A stretch of DNA of 16,381 nt from Chitinophagaceae bacterium UBA1946 (GTDB lineage Bacteria > Bacteroidota > Bacteroidia > Chitinophagales > Chitinophagaceae). Made by a program: the position numbers and the translations under genes. The first letter of the stretch is position 1, and every line of letters begins with the position of its first letter. The notes under the pieces are model-generated. The model saw only the letters and a program-made list of their open reading frames with translations. It searched no databases and had not been told where the DNA came from. The stretch is taken from positions 1-16,381 of the forward strand of contig DDEU01000062.1 in the NCBI GenBank assembly GCA_002336815.1, in the 5' to 3' direction. Shown here piece by piece: positions 7,410 through 14,784 of this stretch.

Positions 7410-9263
7410 ATGCAAAAGGGAAACATACGGGTACAAACGGAGAACATTTTTCCGATCATTAAAAAGTTCTTATACAGTGAACACGACATTTTTTTACGTG
7501 AGCTGGTAAGCAATGCGGTAGATGCCACGCAAAAGCTGAAAACACTTTCTTCATTGGGTGAAGCCAAAGGTGAGTTGGGCGAACTCCGCATCGATATTAA
7601 AATTGATGCAGAAAAAAAGACACTGACCATTTCTGATAAGGGCATTGGCATGACGGAAGAAGAGGTTGACAAATACCTAAACCAGGTAGCGTTCAGTGGT
7701 GCAGAAGAGTTTTTAAATAAATACAAGGGCCAGAATGAAAACAATATCATCGGTCATTTTGGACTGGGCTTTTATTCCTCTTTTATGGTGAGTGATCAGG
7801 TAGAGGTGGTCAGCAAGTCCTTTAAAGAAGGGGCAAAGGCAGTAAGATGGGAATGTGATGGCAGCCCGGAATTCACGCTGGAAGAAGTGGAAAAAGAAGA
7901 GCGTGGCACGGATATCATCCTGCACCTGAATGAAGAGAGCAGGGAATTCCTGGAGGGGCACAGGATACAAACAGTACTGGAAAAATTTTGCCGGTTTTTA
8001 CCGGTCCCAATATTTTTTGAAGACAAGCAGATCAACAATCCGGCACCGGCCTGGACAAAAAAACCTGCGGAACTAACCCCGGAAGATTACCAGGCATTTT
8101 ACAAAGAACTCTATCCTTACAATGAAGCGCCGCTATTCTGGATACACCTCAATGTGGACTATCCGTTCAATCTCACCGGCATCCTGTATTTCCCCAAGAT
8201 CAAGCAGAGCTACGAGATACAAAAAGACAAGATCCAGTTGTACAGCAACCAGGTATTTGTAACAGATGAAGTAAAGGACATTGTACCTGAATTTTTGATG
8301 CTGTTGCAGGGTGTGATCGACAGCCCGGATATCCCGTTGAATGTGAGCCGTAGTTATTTACAGGGCGATCCGAATGTTAGAAAGATCAACAGCCACATCA
8401 CCAAAAAGGTAGCTGATAAGCTCGAAGAAATATTCAACAACGACCGCAAGTCGTTCGAAGAAAAATGGGAAAGCCTTGGCCTGTTTGTAAAATACGGGAT
8501 GATGACGGATGATAAGTTCCTTGAAAAGGCCAATAAGTTTTTGGTGATGGAAGATGCAGCCGAAGCCGGTAAATTCTATACCATCGAAGAGTATAAAACA
8601 GGCACAGGAGAATTACAGAAGAACAAAGATGGCAAACAGGTAATATTGTATACGACCAACCCGGTACAGCAGGACGCTTATGTACAGGCTGCTTCAGCAA
8701 AGGGATATAAGGTGATCAAAATGGAAACATTGGTAGATGCTGCGTTTATCAACAGCATTGAGATGAAATGGGAGGGCGTACAGTTTACCAGGGTGGATGC
8801 CGATATCGCTGATAATTTGATCGATAAAGCCGATCATACCGACAGTGTTTTAAGCAAAGAGGAAACTGATACATTGAAAGCTTTGTTTGAAGCACAGAAA
8901 ACAGCATTGCATGTAACGGTAGAAGTAAAAGGGTTGAGTGCTGATGTTTCGCCGGTGGTAGCTACCAGGCCCGAAATGATGCGGAGGATGAAAGATATGG
9001 GCGCTATGGGAGGAGGCATGGCTGCTTTTTATGCGAACATGCCTGATGAAGTAACGCTTACGGTTAATGGCAATCATCCTGTTTACAAAGGAATATTGGG
9101 TGAGGAAGACCTGGCCAAACAGGAAAAGCAGGTGAGAAATTTAGCAGACCTGGCCTTGCTTTCACAGGATTTGCTTAAAGGAAATGATCTTACGAGTTTT
9201 ATCAACAGGAGTGTGGAGTTAATGACTGATGCGAAAAGAACTAACCTGGTCGTTACTGAATAA
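7410..9263 (+). CDS. htpG: Hsp90-family molecular chaperone HtpG
   Basis: HtpG is a cytosolic ATP-dependent chaperone dimer that remodels client proteins together with the DnaK system. The 617-residue protein has the full architecture. The N-terminal GHKL ATPase carries LRELVSNAVDA (29-39, with catalytic E31 and Mg/ATP-binding N35), DKGIGM (76-81) and the lid-side glycine motif GHFGLGF (115-121). The middle client-binding domain includes LNVSRSYLQ. The C-terminal dimerisation domain contains PEMMRRMKDMG, and no eukaryotic MEEVD tail is present. The frame continues upstream to a TTG at 7344, but the family starts at MQKGNIRVQTE, and the upstream start would lie before the candidate promoter, so the ATG at 7410 is preferred. 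It is flanked by a terminator upstream and a hairpin downstream and is therefore probably monocistronic. The repeats and sigma-54-like element upstream suggest stress control. Confidence 0.96.
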   Translation: MQKGNIRVQTENIFPIIKKFLYSEHDIFLRELVSNAVDATQKLKTLSSLGEAKGELGELRIDIKIDAEKKTLTISDKGIGMTEEEVDKYLNQVAFSGAEEFLNKYKGQNENNIIGHFGLGFYSSFMVSDQVEVVSKSFKEGAKAVRWECDGSPEFTLEEVEKEERGTDIILHLNEESREFLEGHRIQTVLEKFCRFLPVPIFFEDKQINNPAPAWTKKPAELTPEDYQAFYKELYPYNEAPLFWIHLNVDYPFNLTGILYFPKIKQSYEIQKDKIQLYSNQVFVTDEVKDIVPEFLMLLQGVIDSPDIPLNVSRSYLQGDPNVRKINSHITKKVADKLEEIFNNDRKSFEEKWESLGLFVKYGMMTDDKFLEKANKFLVMEDAAEAGKFYTIEEYKTGTGELQKNKDGKQVILYTTNPVQQDAYVQAASAKGYKVIKMETLVDAAFINSIEMKWEGVQFTRVDADIADNLIDKADHTDSVLSKEETDTLKALFEAQKTALHVTVEVKGLSADVSPVVATRPEMMRRMKDMGAMGGGMAAFYANMPDEVTLTVNGNHPVYKGILGEEDLAKQEKQVRNLADLALLSQDLLKGNDLTSFINRSVELMTDAKRTNLVVTE

Positions 9264-9290
9264 AGAATAAACAGGATCAATTGTTTTATC

Positions 9291-9317
9291 ACTGCCGGTG
9301 CTTTCAGTACCGGCAGT
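9291..9317. terminator. Hairpin shared by the convergent htpG and methyltransferase 3' ends
   Basis: ACTGCCGGT (9291-9299) and ACCGGCAGT (9309-9317) form a perfect 9-bp GC-rich stem around a 9-nt loop. On the plus strand it lies 28 nt after the htpG stop and is followed by the weak T run TTTAG. The methyltransferase TGA (9304-9306 on the minus strand) falls inside the loop. The symmetrical stem could end transcription from both sides, although neither strand has a strong T tract. Confidence 0.6.
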
Positions 9318-9975
9318 TTAGTATTGCTACTTCAAATTGCTCCATTGTTTTACTGTAATACACTTCCTTAAAATCATGTTCCAAAAACAGGGATTTGTAC
9401 AGTGGGTTGGCGTAAATGACGTTGATGATCCTTGGATGGGTCTGTAAGCTTTTAAGGATATTATTCACTACCTTTTTCATGATCATCTCATCAAAGGGGT
9501 TGAATAAAAAAATACAGTCGGTATCACCGGGAATAGCGTAGCGGGCGGCATCCTGCTCAGCTACCAAAAATTGGGTGGCCGGCAGCCGTTGTTTTATTAT
9601 CGCAAGATTGGCGCTAGCTTCCCGGCAAAATGCTGCAGAGAAATCTACGCCCGATACCCTTGTAAATCCAGCTACTGCAGCCACACACATGGCCCGGCCT
9701 TTACCGCAACCAATATCAAGAAAGTGCTTCCTGTTAACAGGATCAATCTGCTCCAGCGATTGTTCGAGTAATGTATAACTAACGGGCATGTACATGGTAG
9801 CATGCGAAATATCTACCCCTTCCTTTTTCAATTTTTTTAATTCATCAGCACCGGTGCTGTTAATGCCATATTTTTTTTCACCTGCAATTTCCTGCCTTAC
9901 AATGGCAAAAGCAATGCCCCAGCCCCAGTGAATGCCAACGTAAAAAAAGTATTGTATGTAACGGATCAGTTTCAA
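9304..9975 (-). CDS. Class I SAM-dependent methyltransferase, substrate unknown
   Basis: This 223-residue protein carries a Rossmann-type SAM-binding core. Motif I is FLDIGCGKGRAM (85-96), followed by a strand ending in GVDFS with the acidic residue expected to hold the SAM ribose, and later LFNPFDE in the place of the catalytic NPP-type motif IV. The N-terminal region is unusual: a hydrophobic, aromatic segment (about 9-26, FFYVGIHWGWGIAFA) precedes a conserved-looking KYGINSTGADEL stretch, so peripheral membrane contact is possible. It starts 13 nt after the recJ stop and is the last gene of the polyprenyl synthase-recJ unit. That position does not by itself reveal a substrate. Quinone methylation would be an attractive guess given the polyprenyl synthase, but the sequence does not look like UbiE/MenG and I do not claim it. 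The last codons lie inside the terminator hairpin. Confidence 0.8.
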   Translation of the reverse strand: MKLIRYIQYFFYVGIHWGWGIAFAIVRQEIAGEKKYGINSTGADELKKLKKEGVDISHATMYMPVSYTLLEQSLEQIDPVNRKHFLDIGCGKGRAMCVAAVAGFTRVSGVDFSAAFCREASANLAIIKQRLPATQFLVAEQDAARYAIPGDTDCIFLFNPFDEMIMKKVVNNILKSLQTHPRIINVIYANPLYKSLFLEHDFKEVYYSKTMEQFEVAILNCRY

Positions 9976-9988
9976 AAAAAAGATTGAG

Positions 9989-11713
9989 TTAGTTGACTGC
10001 AGCAGGTGAAGTGTCAGAAAGCCTGAGGTCGATCATTTTTAACTGCAATGTAGTTTCACCATTCCATTCATTTTCATCAATGGTAAACACAATGTCTACA
10101 GGTTTCCCTGATTTAAGTAATTCAAATTTGTCTGCCATGTTAAACCCTATGCCCGTGAGGGTAATATTTTCCTGTTTCAAAACAAAGCGCAGGTGGAGCT
10201 CTTTGGCAATTTTTGAGTAGCCGGTGTCGCTTACACGGGTGGCGATAAATACCGGTCGCATATTTTCAGGTCCAAATGGTTCCATCTGTTTAAGGATGTT
10301 GAAAAAAGACGGCTTGATATCAGCAAAGCTTATTTCCGCATCAATCACAATTTCAGGTATCAGTAACCGGGGATCGATGGATGCTGTAACAACTGATTCA
10401 AATTTTTGACGGAAAGCCTCCACATTTTCCGGCAACAGGGTAAGCCCGGCTGCGGCAAAGTGTCCGCCGTATCCAAGCAGGTATTCCCTGCAGGCATGAA
10501 TGGCTTCATACAGGTTAAAACCGGTAACACTCCGGGCGCTGCCCGCTGCAACGTCACCGCTTCGTGTAAGCACTACCGTTGGCCTGTAATAAGTTTCTAT
10601 CAACCTGCTGGCAACGATCCCTACAACACCCTTATGCCAGTGTTCCCTGTATACTACAGTGGAGTTGCAGGATTGCAGTAACTGGCTGCCTTTTAACTCT
10701 GCCAGTGCTTCTTCGGTAATGGAACTGTCGGCTTCTTTCCGGTCGCTGTTATCGTTGTGCAGCAACTCTGCCAGCTCCAGGGCCCTTGTATAATCCTTTT
10801 CGATAAAAAGCTGTACCGCTTTTTTTGCATCATCCATTCTGCCTGCGGCATTCACCCTGGGGGCAATAACAAATACTACGTTGTTGATGGATAATTTTTT
10901 TTGTATCCCACCCAGTTGCACCAGCGCTTTAATGCCGGGAGAAGGGTGGTTATTGATCCTTTCCAGTCCGAAATAAGCCATTACCCGGTTTTCACCTGTA
11001 ATGGGAACAATATCGGCTGCAATAGCAGTAGCAAGCAGGTCAAGGTAACAATAGTATTCGTCTTCGTGTATGCCATACCGTTGGGCCAGTGCTGTGATCA
11101 GTTTGAATCCCACACCGCAGCCGCAAAGCTCCTTATACGGGTAACCACATCCGGGTTGTTTTGGGTTTAGAATCGCAGCCGCCGCAGGCAATATTTCATC
11201 AGGAAGGTGGTGATCACAGATGATGAAGTCGATGCCGAGCGTTGCAGCATAAGCAATAAGGTCAACTGATTTTATGCCACAGTCAAGCGAAACGATCAGT
11301 GAAAAATTATTGTCAGCCGCATGGTCGATCCCTGCCTTGCTGATGCCATATCCTTCACGGTAACGATGCGGAATATAAAATTCAATCAAGGACGGATTGT
11401 GCAGTTTGCAGAGAAACTGGTACATGGATGCCACCGAAGTGGTACCGTCCACATCATAATCACCAAACACCAGTATCTTTTCATTCTTTTCGATGGCAGC
11501 AGAAATTCTTTCTACTGCCTTTTCCATGTCCTTCATCAGGTGGGGATCATGCAGTGAATCCAGTTGCGGTCTGAAAAAGCTTTTACTTTGGTCAAAATCA
11601 TCAATGCCACGTTGCGCCAGTATCTTACAGAGTACAGGGTTTATGTTGAGGGCAGTTTGCAGTTGCTTTACTTTTTCGGCGGGGGCCTCCAGGCGTTTCC
11701 ATCTTTTTTCCAT
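9989..11713 (-). CDS. recJ: Single-stranded-DNA-specific 5'-3' exonuclease RecJ
   Basis: RecJ degrades single-stranded DNA 5' to 3' and acts in recombinational repair, mismatch repair and restart of stalled forks. The 574-residue protein fits the usual bacterial size. DHH-domain motifs are intact: FGDYDVDGTTS (83-93, metal-binding D85, D87 and D89), SLDCGI (142-147) and the name-giving CDHH (166-169). APRVNAAGRM (284-293) follows. The DHHA1 domain carries HWHKGVVGIVASR (358-370) and GGHFAAAG (416-423). A C-terminal OB-like region completes the protein. No key residue is missing. The ATG at 11713 gives the normal MEKRWKR start, 27 nt after the polyprenyl synthase stop, and the methyltransferase begins 13 nt after its own stop, so the three are probably one transcript. 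Confidence 0.96.
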   Translation of the reverse strand: MEKRWKRLEAPAEKVKQLQTALNINPVLCKILAQRGIDDFDQSKSFFRPQLDSLHDPHLMKDMEKAVERISAAIEKNEKILVFGDYDVDGTTSVASMYQFLCKLHNPSLIEFYIPHRYREGYGISKAGIDHAADNNFSLIVSLDCGIKSVDLIAYAATLGIDFIICDHHLPDEILPAAAAILNPKQPGCGYPYKELCGCGVGFKLITALAQRYGIHEDEYYCYLDLLATAIAADIVPITGENRVMAYFGLERINNHPSPGIKALVQLGGIQKKLSINNVVFVIAPRVNAAGRMDDAKKAVQLFIEKDYTRALELAELLHNDNSDRKEADSSITEEALAELKGSQLLQSCNSTVVYREHWHKGVVGIVASRLIETYYRPTVVLTRSGDVAAGSARSVTGFNLYEAIHACREYLLGYGGHFAAAGLTLLPENVEAFRQKFESVVTASIDPRLLIPEIVIDAEISFADIKPSFFNILKQMEPFGPENMRPVFIATRVSDTGYSKIAKELHLRFVLKQENITLTGIGFNMADKFELLKSGKPVDIVFTIDENEWNGETTLQLKMIDLRLSDTSPAAVN

Positions 11714-11740
11714 TGCAGAAAATTGAAAATGTTATCGTGA

Positions 11741-12703
11741 TCAATACTTCCTGTCTGTAGTATAGCGTACCAGGTCTTCCAGTGCTTTTCTTTCCGGCGA
11801 ATCAGGAAACTGGTATAAGATATCCATCGCTTCATCCCGGAACTGGTTCATCCTGGTGCCGGCGTATTCCATGCCTCCTGCTGCTACCACTTCCTGGATT
11901 ATGTATTTTACTTTAGAAGGATTTTTATTTTCGTTCCTGATCAGGTAGATCAGTTCTCTTTTTTTTGCAGTGGGTACTTTGTTGAGCGTGTAAATAAGTG
12001 GCAGGGTGAGCTTTTTTTCTTTGATATCGTTGCCGGTGGGTTTGCCAATATTGTCGGTGCCATAATCAAACAGGTCGTCCTTTATCTGGAAGGCAATGCC
12101 AACTTTTTCACCAAACAATTTCATTTTTTTTGAGATGGTTTCGTCTTTGCTGGTACTCCAGGCGCCCACACCACAGGCAGAGGAAAGGAGTGAGGCTGTT
12201 TTGTTCCGGATGATCTCAAAATAAACATCTTCATCCAGGTTAAGGTTCCTGGATTTCTCTATCTGCAGTAATTCGCCTTCGCTCATTTGTTTTACTGCTT
12301 CAGAAAGAATGTGAAGGTGTTCAAAATCATTATGGTCTGTTGAAAGCAGGAGCCCTTTTGAGAGGAGATAGTCTCCTACCAGCACCGCAATCTTGTTTTT
12401 CCAGATCGCATTGATGGAGAAAAAACCCCGGCGTTCCAGTGATTCATCCACTACGTCATCATGTACCAGGGTAGCGGTGTGCAGCAACTCGATCATAGCC
12501 GCTGCCCGGTAAGTGCTCTCGTTGATGGCACCATGCAGTTTTGCGCTCAAAAAAACGAACATGGGCCGTAACTGTTTGCCCTTTCTTTTTATGATGTATT
12601 TCATCACCCTGTCAAGCAGGGGAGTGTTGCTTTTTACCGCATCTGAAAATTTTGTTTCAAAAATGCTTAACTCATTGCCTATAATGTCAGTTACAAATTT
12701 CAT
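11741..12703 (-). CDS. Long-chain polyprenyl diphosphate synthase (IspB-like)
   Basis: This all-alpha trans-prenyltransferase extends an allylic diphosphate with isopentenyl diphosphate units to make a long isoprenoid chain, in Bacteroidota most likely the menaquinone side chain. The 320 residues include the first aspartate-rich motif DDVVD (82-86, followed by ERRG), the GKQLRP segment for IPP binding (42-47), and the second aspartate-rich motif KDDLFD (208-213). The residue five places before the first motif is the small A77 rather than a bulky aromatic. This leaves the product tunnel open and favours long chains (about C35-C40) over farnesyl or geranylgeranyl diphosphate; exact length cannot be read from sequence. 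It is the first gene of the minus-strand unit with recJ. The divergent ompA-like gene starts 282 nt away. The assigned start MKFVTDIIG has no clear Shine-Dalgarno. Confidence 0.92.
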   Translation of the reverse strand: MKFVTDIIGNELSIFETKFSDAVKSNTPLLDRVMKYIIKRKGKQLRPMFVFLSAKLHGAINESTYRAAAMIELLHTATLVHDDVVDESLERRGFFSINAIWKNKIAVLVGDYLLSKGLLLSTDHNDFEHLHILSEAVKQMSEGELLQIEKSRNLNLDEDVYFEIIRNKTASLLSSACGVGAWSTSKDETISKKMKLFGEKVGIAFQIKDDLFDYGTDNIGKPTGNDIKEKKLTLPLIYTLNKVPTAKKRELIYLIRNENKNPSKVKYIIQEVVAAGGMEYAGTRMNQFRDEAMDILYQFPDSPERKALEDLVRYTTDRKY

Positions 12704-12910
12704 TTGCGTATAAAAGGGGCAATTTAATTCACTCTGTCACCGTTTCAAAGTATTTATTTACTTTTAATTTTAAAAGGCGCATACACGGCAAGGTTGTTTT
12801 TTTTAAAGTTTTTTAAGGGAAGTGCAGCTAATCAGATTGAATAGGCGTCTGTAACTGGCTATAATATAATGAAATAAAAGAGAAAATACCTTAAATAAAT
12901 ACTAAAAAAA

Positions 12911-12941
12911 TTTGGTTTTTAAATCTCAAGTGATATTTTTG
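12911..12941 (+). promoter_or_regulatory. Bacteroidota -33/-7 promoter of the outer-membrane protein gene
   Basis: TTTG at 12911-12914 and TATTTTTG at 12934-12941 are separated by 19 nt, a full match to the Bacteroidota housekeeping pattern TTTG-N19-TAnnTTTG. Transcription would start near 12947 and give a leader of about 40 nt, AT-rich before the ATG at 12986. This is the best promoter in the window and fits a strongly expressed gene. The rest of the 282-nt gap (12704-12985) is AT-rich with T and A runs and no other clear element. Confidence 0.75.
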
Positions 12942-12985
12942 CATATAAACAACCCGTAATTTCAGAAATTAAATAATAATCATTT

Positions 12986-14626
12986 ATGGCAAGCAAAAAG
13001 TACAAATTACTGTTAGGGGTCATTACCCTAATGACATCTGCAGCTTTCGCACAGACCGGATCCGGTACAGGCGCAGGTTACAGTGTCTTCGACTCTTCTG
13101 TAATATCGCAAAAGAACATGCCTCAGCAGAACGAGTTTTGGAACAACACTTATAATTTCCCTGCTAAACCACGTAATATGTGGGAAGTAGGTGTATCTGC
13201 CGGTGCATTGACTGTTAGTGGTGATGTACCTGCAAAATTCCCGACTTTAGGTTTTTCAGCACATGTTAGAAAAGCTTTCGGTTACATTTTCTCTTTAAGG
13301 TTGCAATACCTGAATGGTAATGCCAAAGGTATGAACTGGCAACCCGCTGCAAACTACGGCAGCAATACTCCATGGGTAGCCGCCGGTTATATTCCTTTAA
13401 GAAGGGATGACCAGGGTAACCTTAATACAAATGCTCAGAATGTTTTTTACAACTATAAAGCTCATGTACAGGATCTGTCTCTGGAAGGTATCTTCACATT
13501 GAACAACGTAAGGTTCCACAAACAAAAAACCGGTTTCAACCTGTATGGTGGTGCTGGTCTTGGTTTTACATGGTATCATACAAAAGTTAATGCAAAAGGT
13601 GCTGACGGAAATCCTTACAATTTTGCTTCTATCGTAGCTCCTACAGGTGGATTTGTTTATGATAACAGGAAAGCTGTTACAAAAGCACTGAATGCTTTGC
13701 TGGATAACACTTATGAAAGCGATGCAGAATCTGAAAATGGTCGCCGCCCGACACTTGGAAGCAATACACTGAAACCATCTGGTACAGTTATCCTGGGTGT
13801 TGCTTACAAATTAAGCAAAAGGATCAACCTTGCTTTGGAAGACAGGCACACTTTCGTAAAAACTGATCTTCTTGACGGTCAACGCTGGCAGGAGCACTCC
13901 AGGGGTGATGCCGTTCTTACTTCAGACTACGATTCTTACAACTACCTTTCTCTTGGTCTTAACTTTAACTTAGGTGCTAAAGCTGTTGAACCACTTTGGT
14001 GGCTTAACCCACTTGACTACGCTTACAGCGAGTTAAACAATCCTAAGCACATGAAATTACCAAAACCAGTATTTGATGATACAGATGGTGATGGTGTAAC
14101 AGACCAGTTAGACAGGGAACCAAACACACCAGCAGGTGCTCCGGTTGATACACATGGTGTAGCTAAGGATACAGATGGTGATGGTGTTCCTGACTATAAA
14201 GACAAGCAATTGATCACTCCTACAGACTGTCAACCAGTTGACGCTGATGGTGTTGGTAAATGCCCGGATCCAGCATGCTGCAAAGAAATCAATGATAAAT
14301 TGAATTCAGGTGCATACGGAGATCCAACTAAAAAAGATTGCGCTACAGACTACCCAAGCCTTACATTAAAAGGTGTTAGTTTGAGTGCTGATAATAAAGC
14401 AATGTTATCTACTGTAGCTGGCAAGTTGAAAGACAAGCCAACCTGCGCTATCACATTGACTGCATATCCTAAAGCTGACAAACGCAGCCAGTCTTTAGCA
14501 GACAAAAAATTAGAAGCAGTTAAGAACTACCTGGTTGAAAAATTAGGCATCAGTGCAGACAGGATCACTACCGATAAAGTAATTGACGGTGGCGATGCTA
14601 ACACGATCGATATTAAATCAAACTAA
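12986..14626 (+). CDS. OmpA-family-like outer-membrane beta-barrel protein with thrombospondin type 3 repeats
   Basis: This is a predicted abundant outer-membrane protein of 546 residues. A signal peptide ends at SAAFA-Q (cleavage after A22). Residues about 45-340 form a beta-barrel-like region with alternating hydrophobic strands. Two calcium-binding type 3 repeats follow, DTDGDG at 365-370 and 395-400, plus a weaker DADG copy. The C-terminal region (about 452-546) has the general spacing of an OmpA-like domain (VSLSADNKAML, LADKKLEAVKNYL, LGISADRI). However, the GHTD-type motif reads TAYPK (492-496) and the RA of LSxxRAxxV reads LE, so the usual diaminopimelate-binding Asp and Arg are absent. 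Six cysteines (415, 426, 431, 432, 452, 487) all lie after the repeats, suggesting disulfides. A consensus promoter and a perfect terminator flank this single gene. Confidence 0.82.
   Translation: MASKKYKLLLGVITLMTSAAFAQTGSGTGAGYSVFDSSVISQKNMPQQNEFWNNTYNFPAKPRNMWEVGVSAGALTVSGDVPAKFPTLGFSAHVRKAFGYIFSLRLQYLNGNAKGMNWQPAANYGSNTPWVAAGYIPLRRDDQGNLNTNAQNVFYNYKAHVQDLSLEGIFTLNNVRFHKQKTGFNLYGGAGLGFTWYHTKVNAKGADGNPYNFASIVAPTGGFVYDNRKAVTKALNALLDNTYESDAESENGRRPTLGSNTLKPSGTVILGVAYKLSKRINLALEDRHTFVKTDLLDGQRWQEHSRGDAVLTSDYDSYNYLSLGLNFNLGAKAVEPLWWLNPLDYAYSELNNPKHMKLPKPVFDDTDGDGVTDQLDREPNTPAGAPVDTHGVAKDTDGDGVPDYKDKQLITPTDCQPVDADGVGKCPDPACCKEINDKLNSGAYGDPTKKDCATDYPSLTLKGVSLSADNKAMLSTVAGKLKDKPTCAITLTAYPKADKRSQSLADKKLEAVKNYLVEKLGISADRITTDKVIDGGDANTIDIKSN
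14078..14187 (+). repeat. Two perfect 20-nt repeats encoding the calcium-binding loops
   Basis: GATACAGATGGTGATGGTGT occurs at 14078-14097 and again at 14168-14187, 90 bp apart, in the same frame (DTDGDGV). Identity at every third position points to recent duplication or gene conversion of the type 3 repeat, or to strong codon bias. Confidence 0.85.
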
Positions 14627-14651
14627 GTTTATTACTTTTTGCTCAATGATT

Positions 14652-14683
14652 ACCCTTCCGGTTTTCCGGAAGGGTTTTTATTT
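14652..14683 (+). terminator. Intrinsic terminator of the outer-membrane protein gene
   Basis: ACCCTTCCGG (14652-14661) and CCGGAAGGGT (14666-14675) form a perfect 10-bp stem with a TTTT loop, followed by TTTTATTT. It lies 25 nt after the stop codon. Confidence 0.93.
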
Positions 14684-14768
14684 GCAGGCAGGTTCCTTAT
14701 TTCTCAAAACCTTAACGAACAGTTTTTGGTCTTTAAATATTTTGAAGTGATTTTTGACTTAAATCCAC

Positions 14769-14776
14769 TAAATTTG
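14769..14776 (+). promoter_or_regulatory. Bacteroidota -7 promoter element of bamD-rpoZ
   Basis: TAAATTTG matches TAnnTTTG and lies only 8 nt before the bamD ATG. If used, the transcript would be nearly leaderless. The nearest upstream TTTG motifs are at unsuitable spacings (12 and 24 nt), so the -33 element is unclear. Confidence 0.45.
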
Positions 14777-14784
14777 CGGCTTCT

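Noticed and set aside
7355..7750. 131-residue minus-strand open frame opposite the htpG promoter and 5' end
   Set aside because: It is antisense to a secure htpG frame, crosses the candidate promoter, has a low-complexity Ser/Phe-rich composition and no recognisable domain; it reads as a shadow of the coding strand.
9304..9975. Methyltransferase as a menaquinone methyltransferase (UbiE/MenG)
   Set aside because: The linked polyprenyl synthase makes it tempting, but the N-terminal segment and motifs do not resemble UbiE/MenG, so the substrate is left open.
12761..12776. CTTTTA-ATTT-TAAAAG inverted repeat between the divergent polyprenyl synthase and outer-membrane protein genes
   Set aside because: It is short and made almost wholly of A and T in an AT-rich gap, so it is expected by chance and not supported as an operator or terminator.
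14078..14187. Possible tandem-repeat or CRISPR-like array
   Set aside because: There are only two copies, both in frame and coding for calcium-binding loops; there are no spacers of even length beyond this pair and no cas genes.
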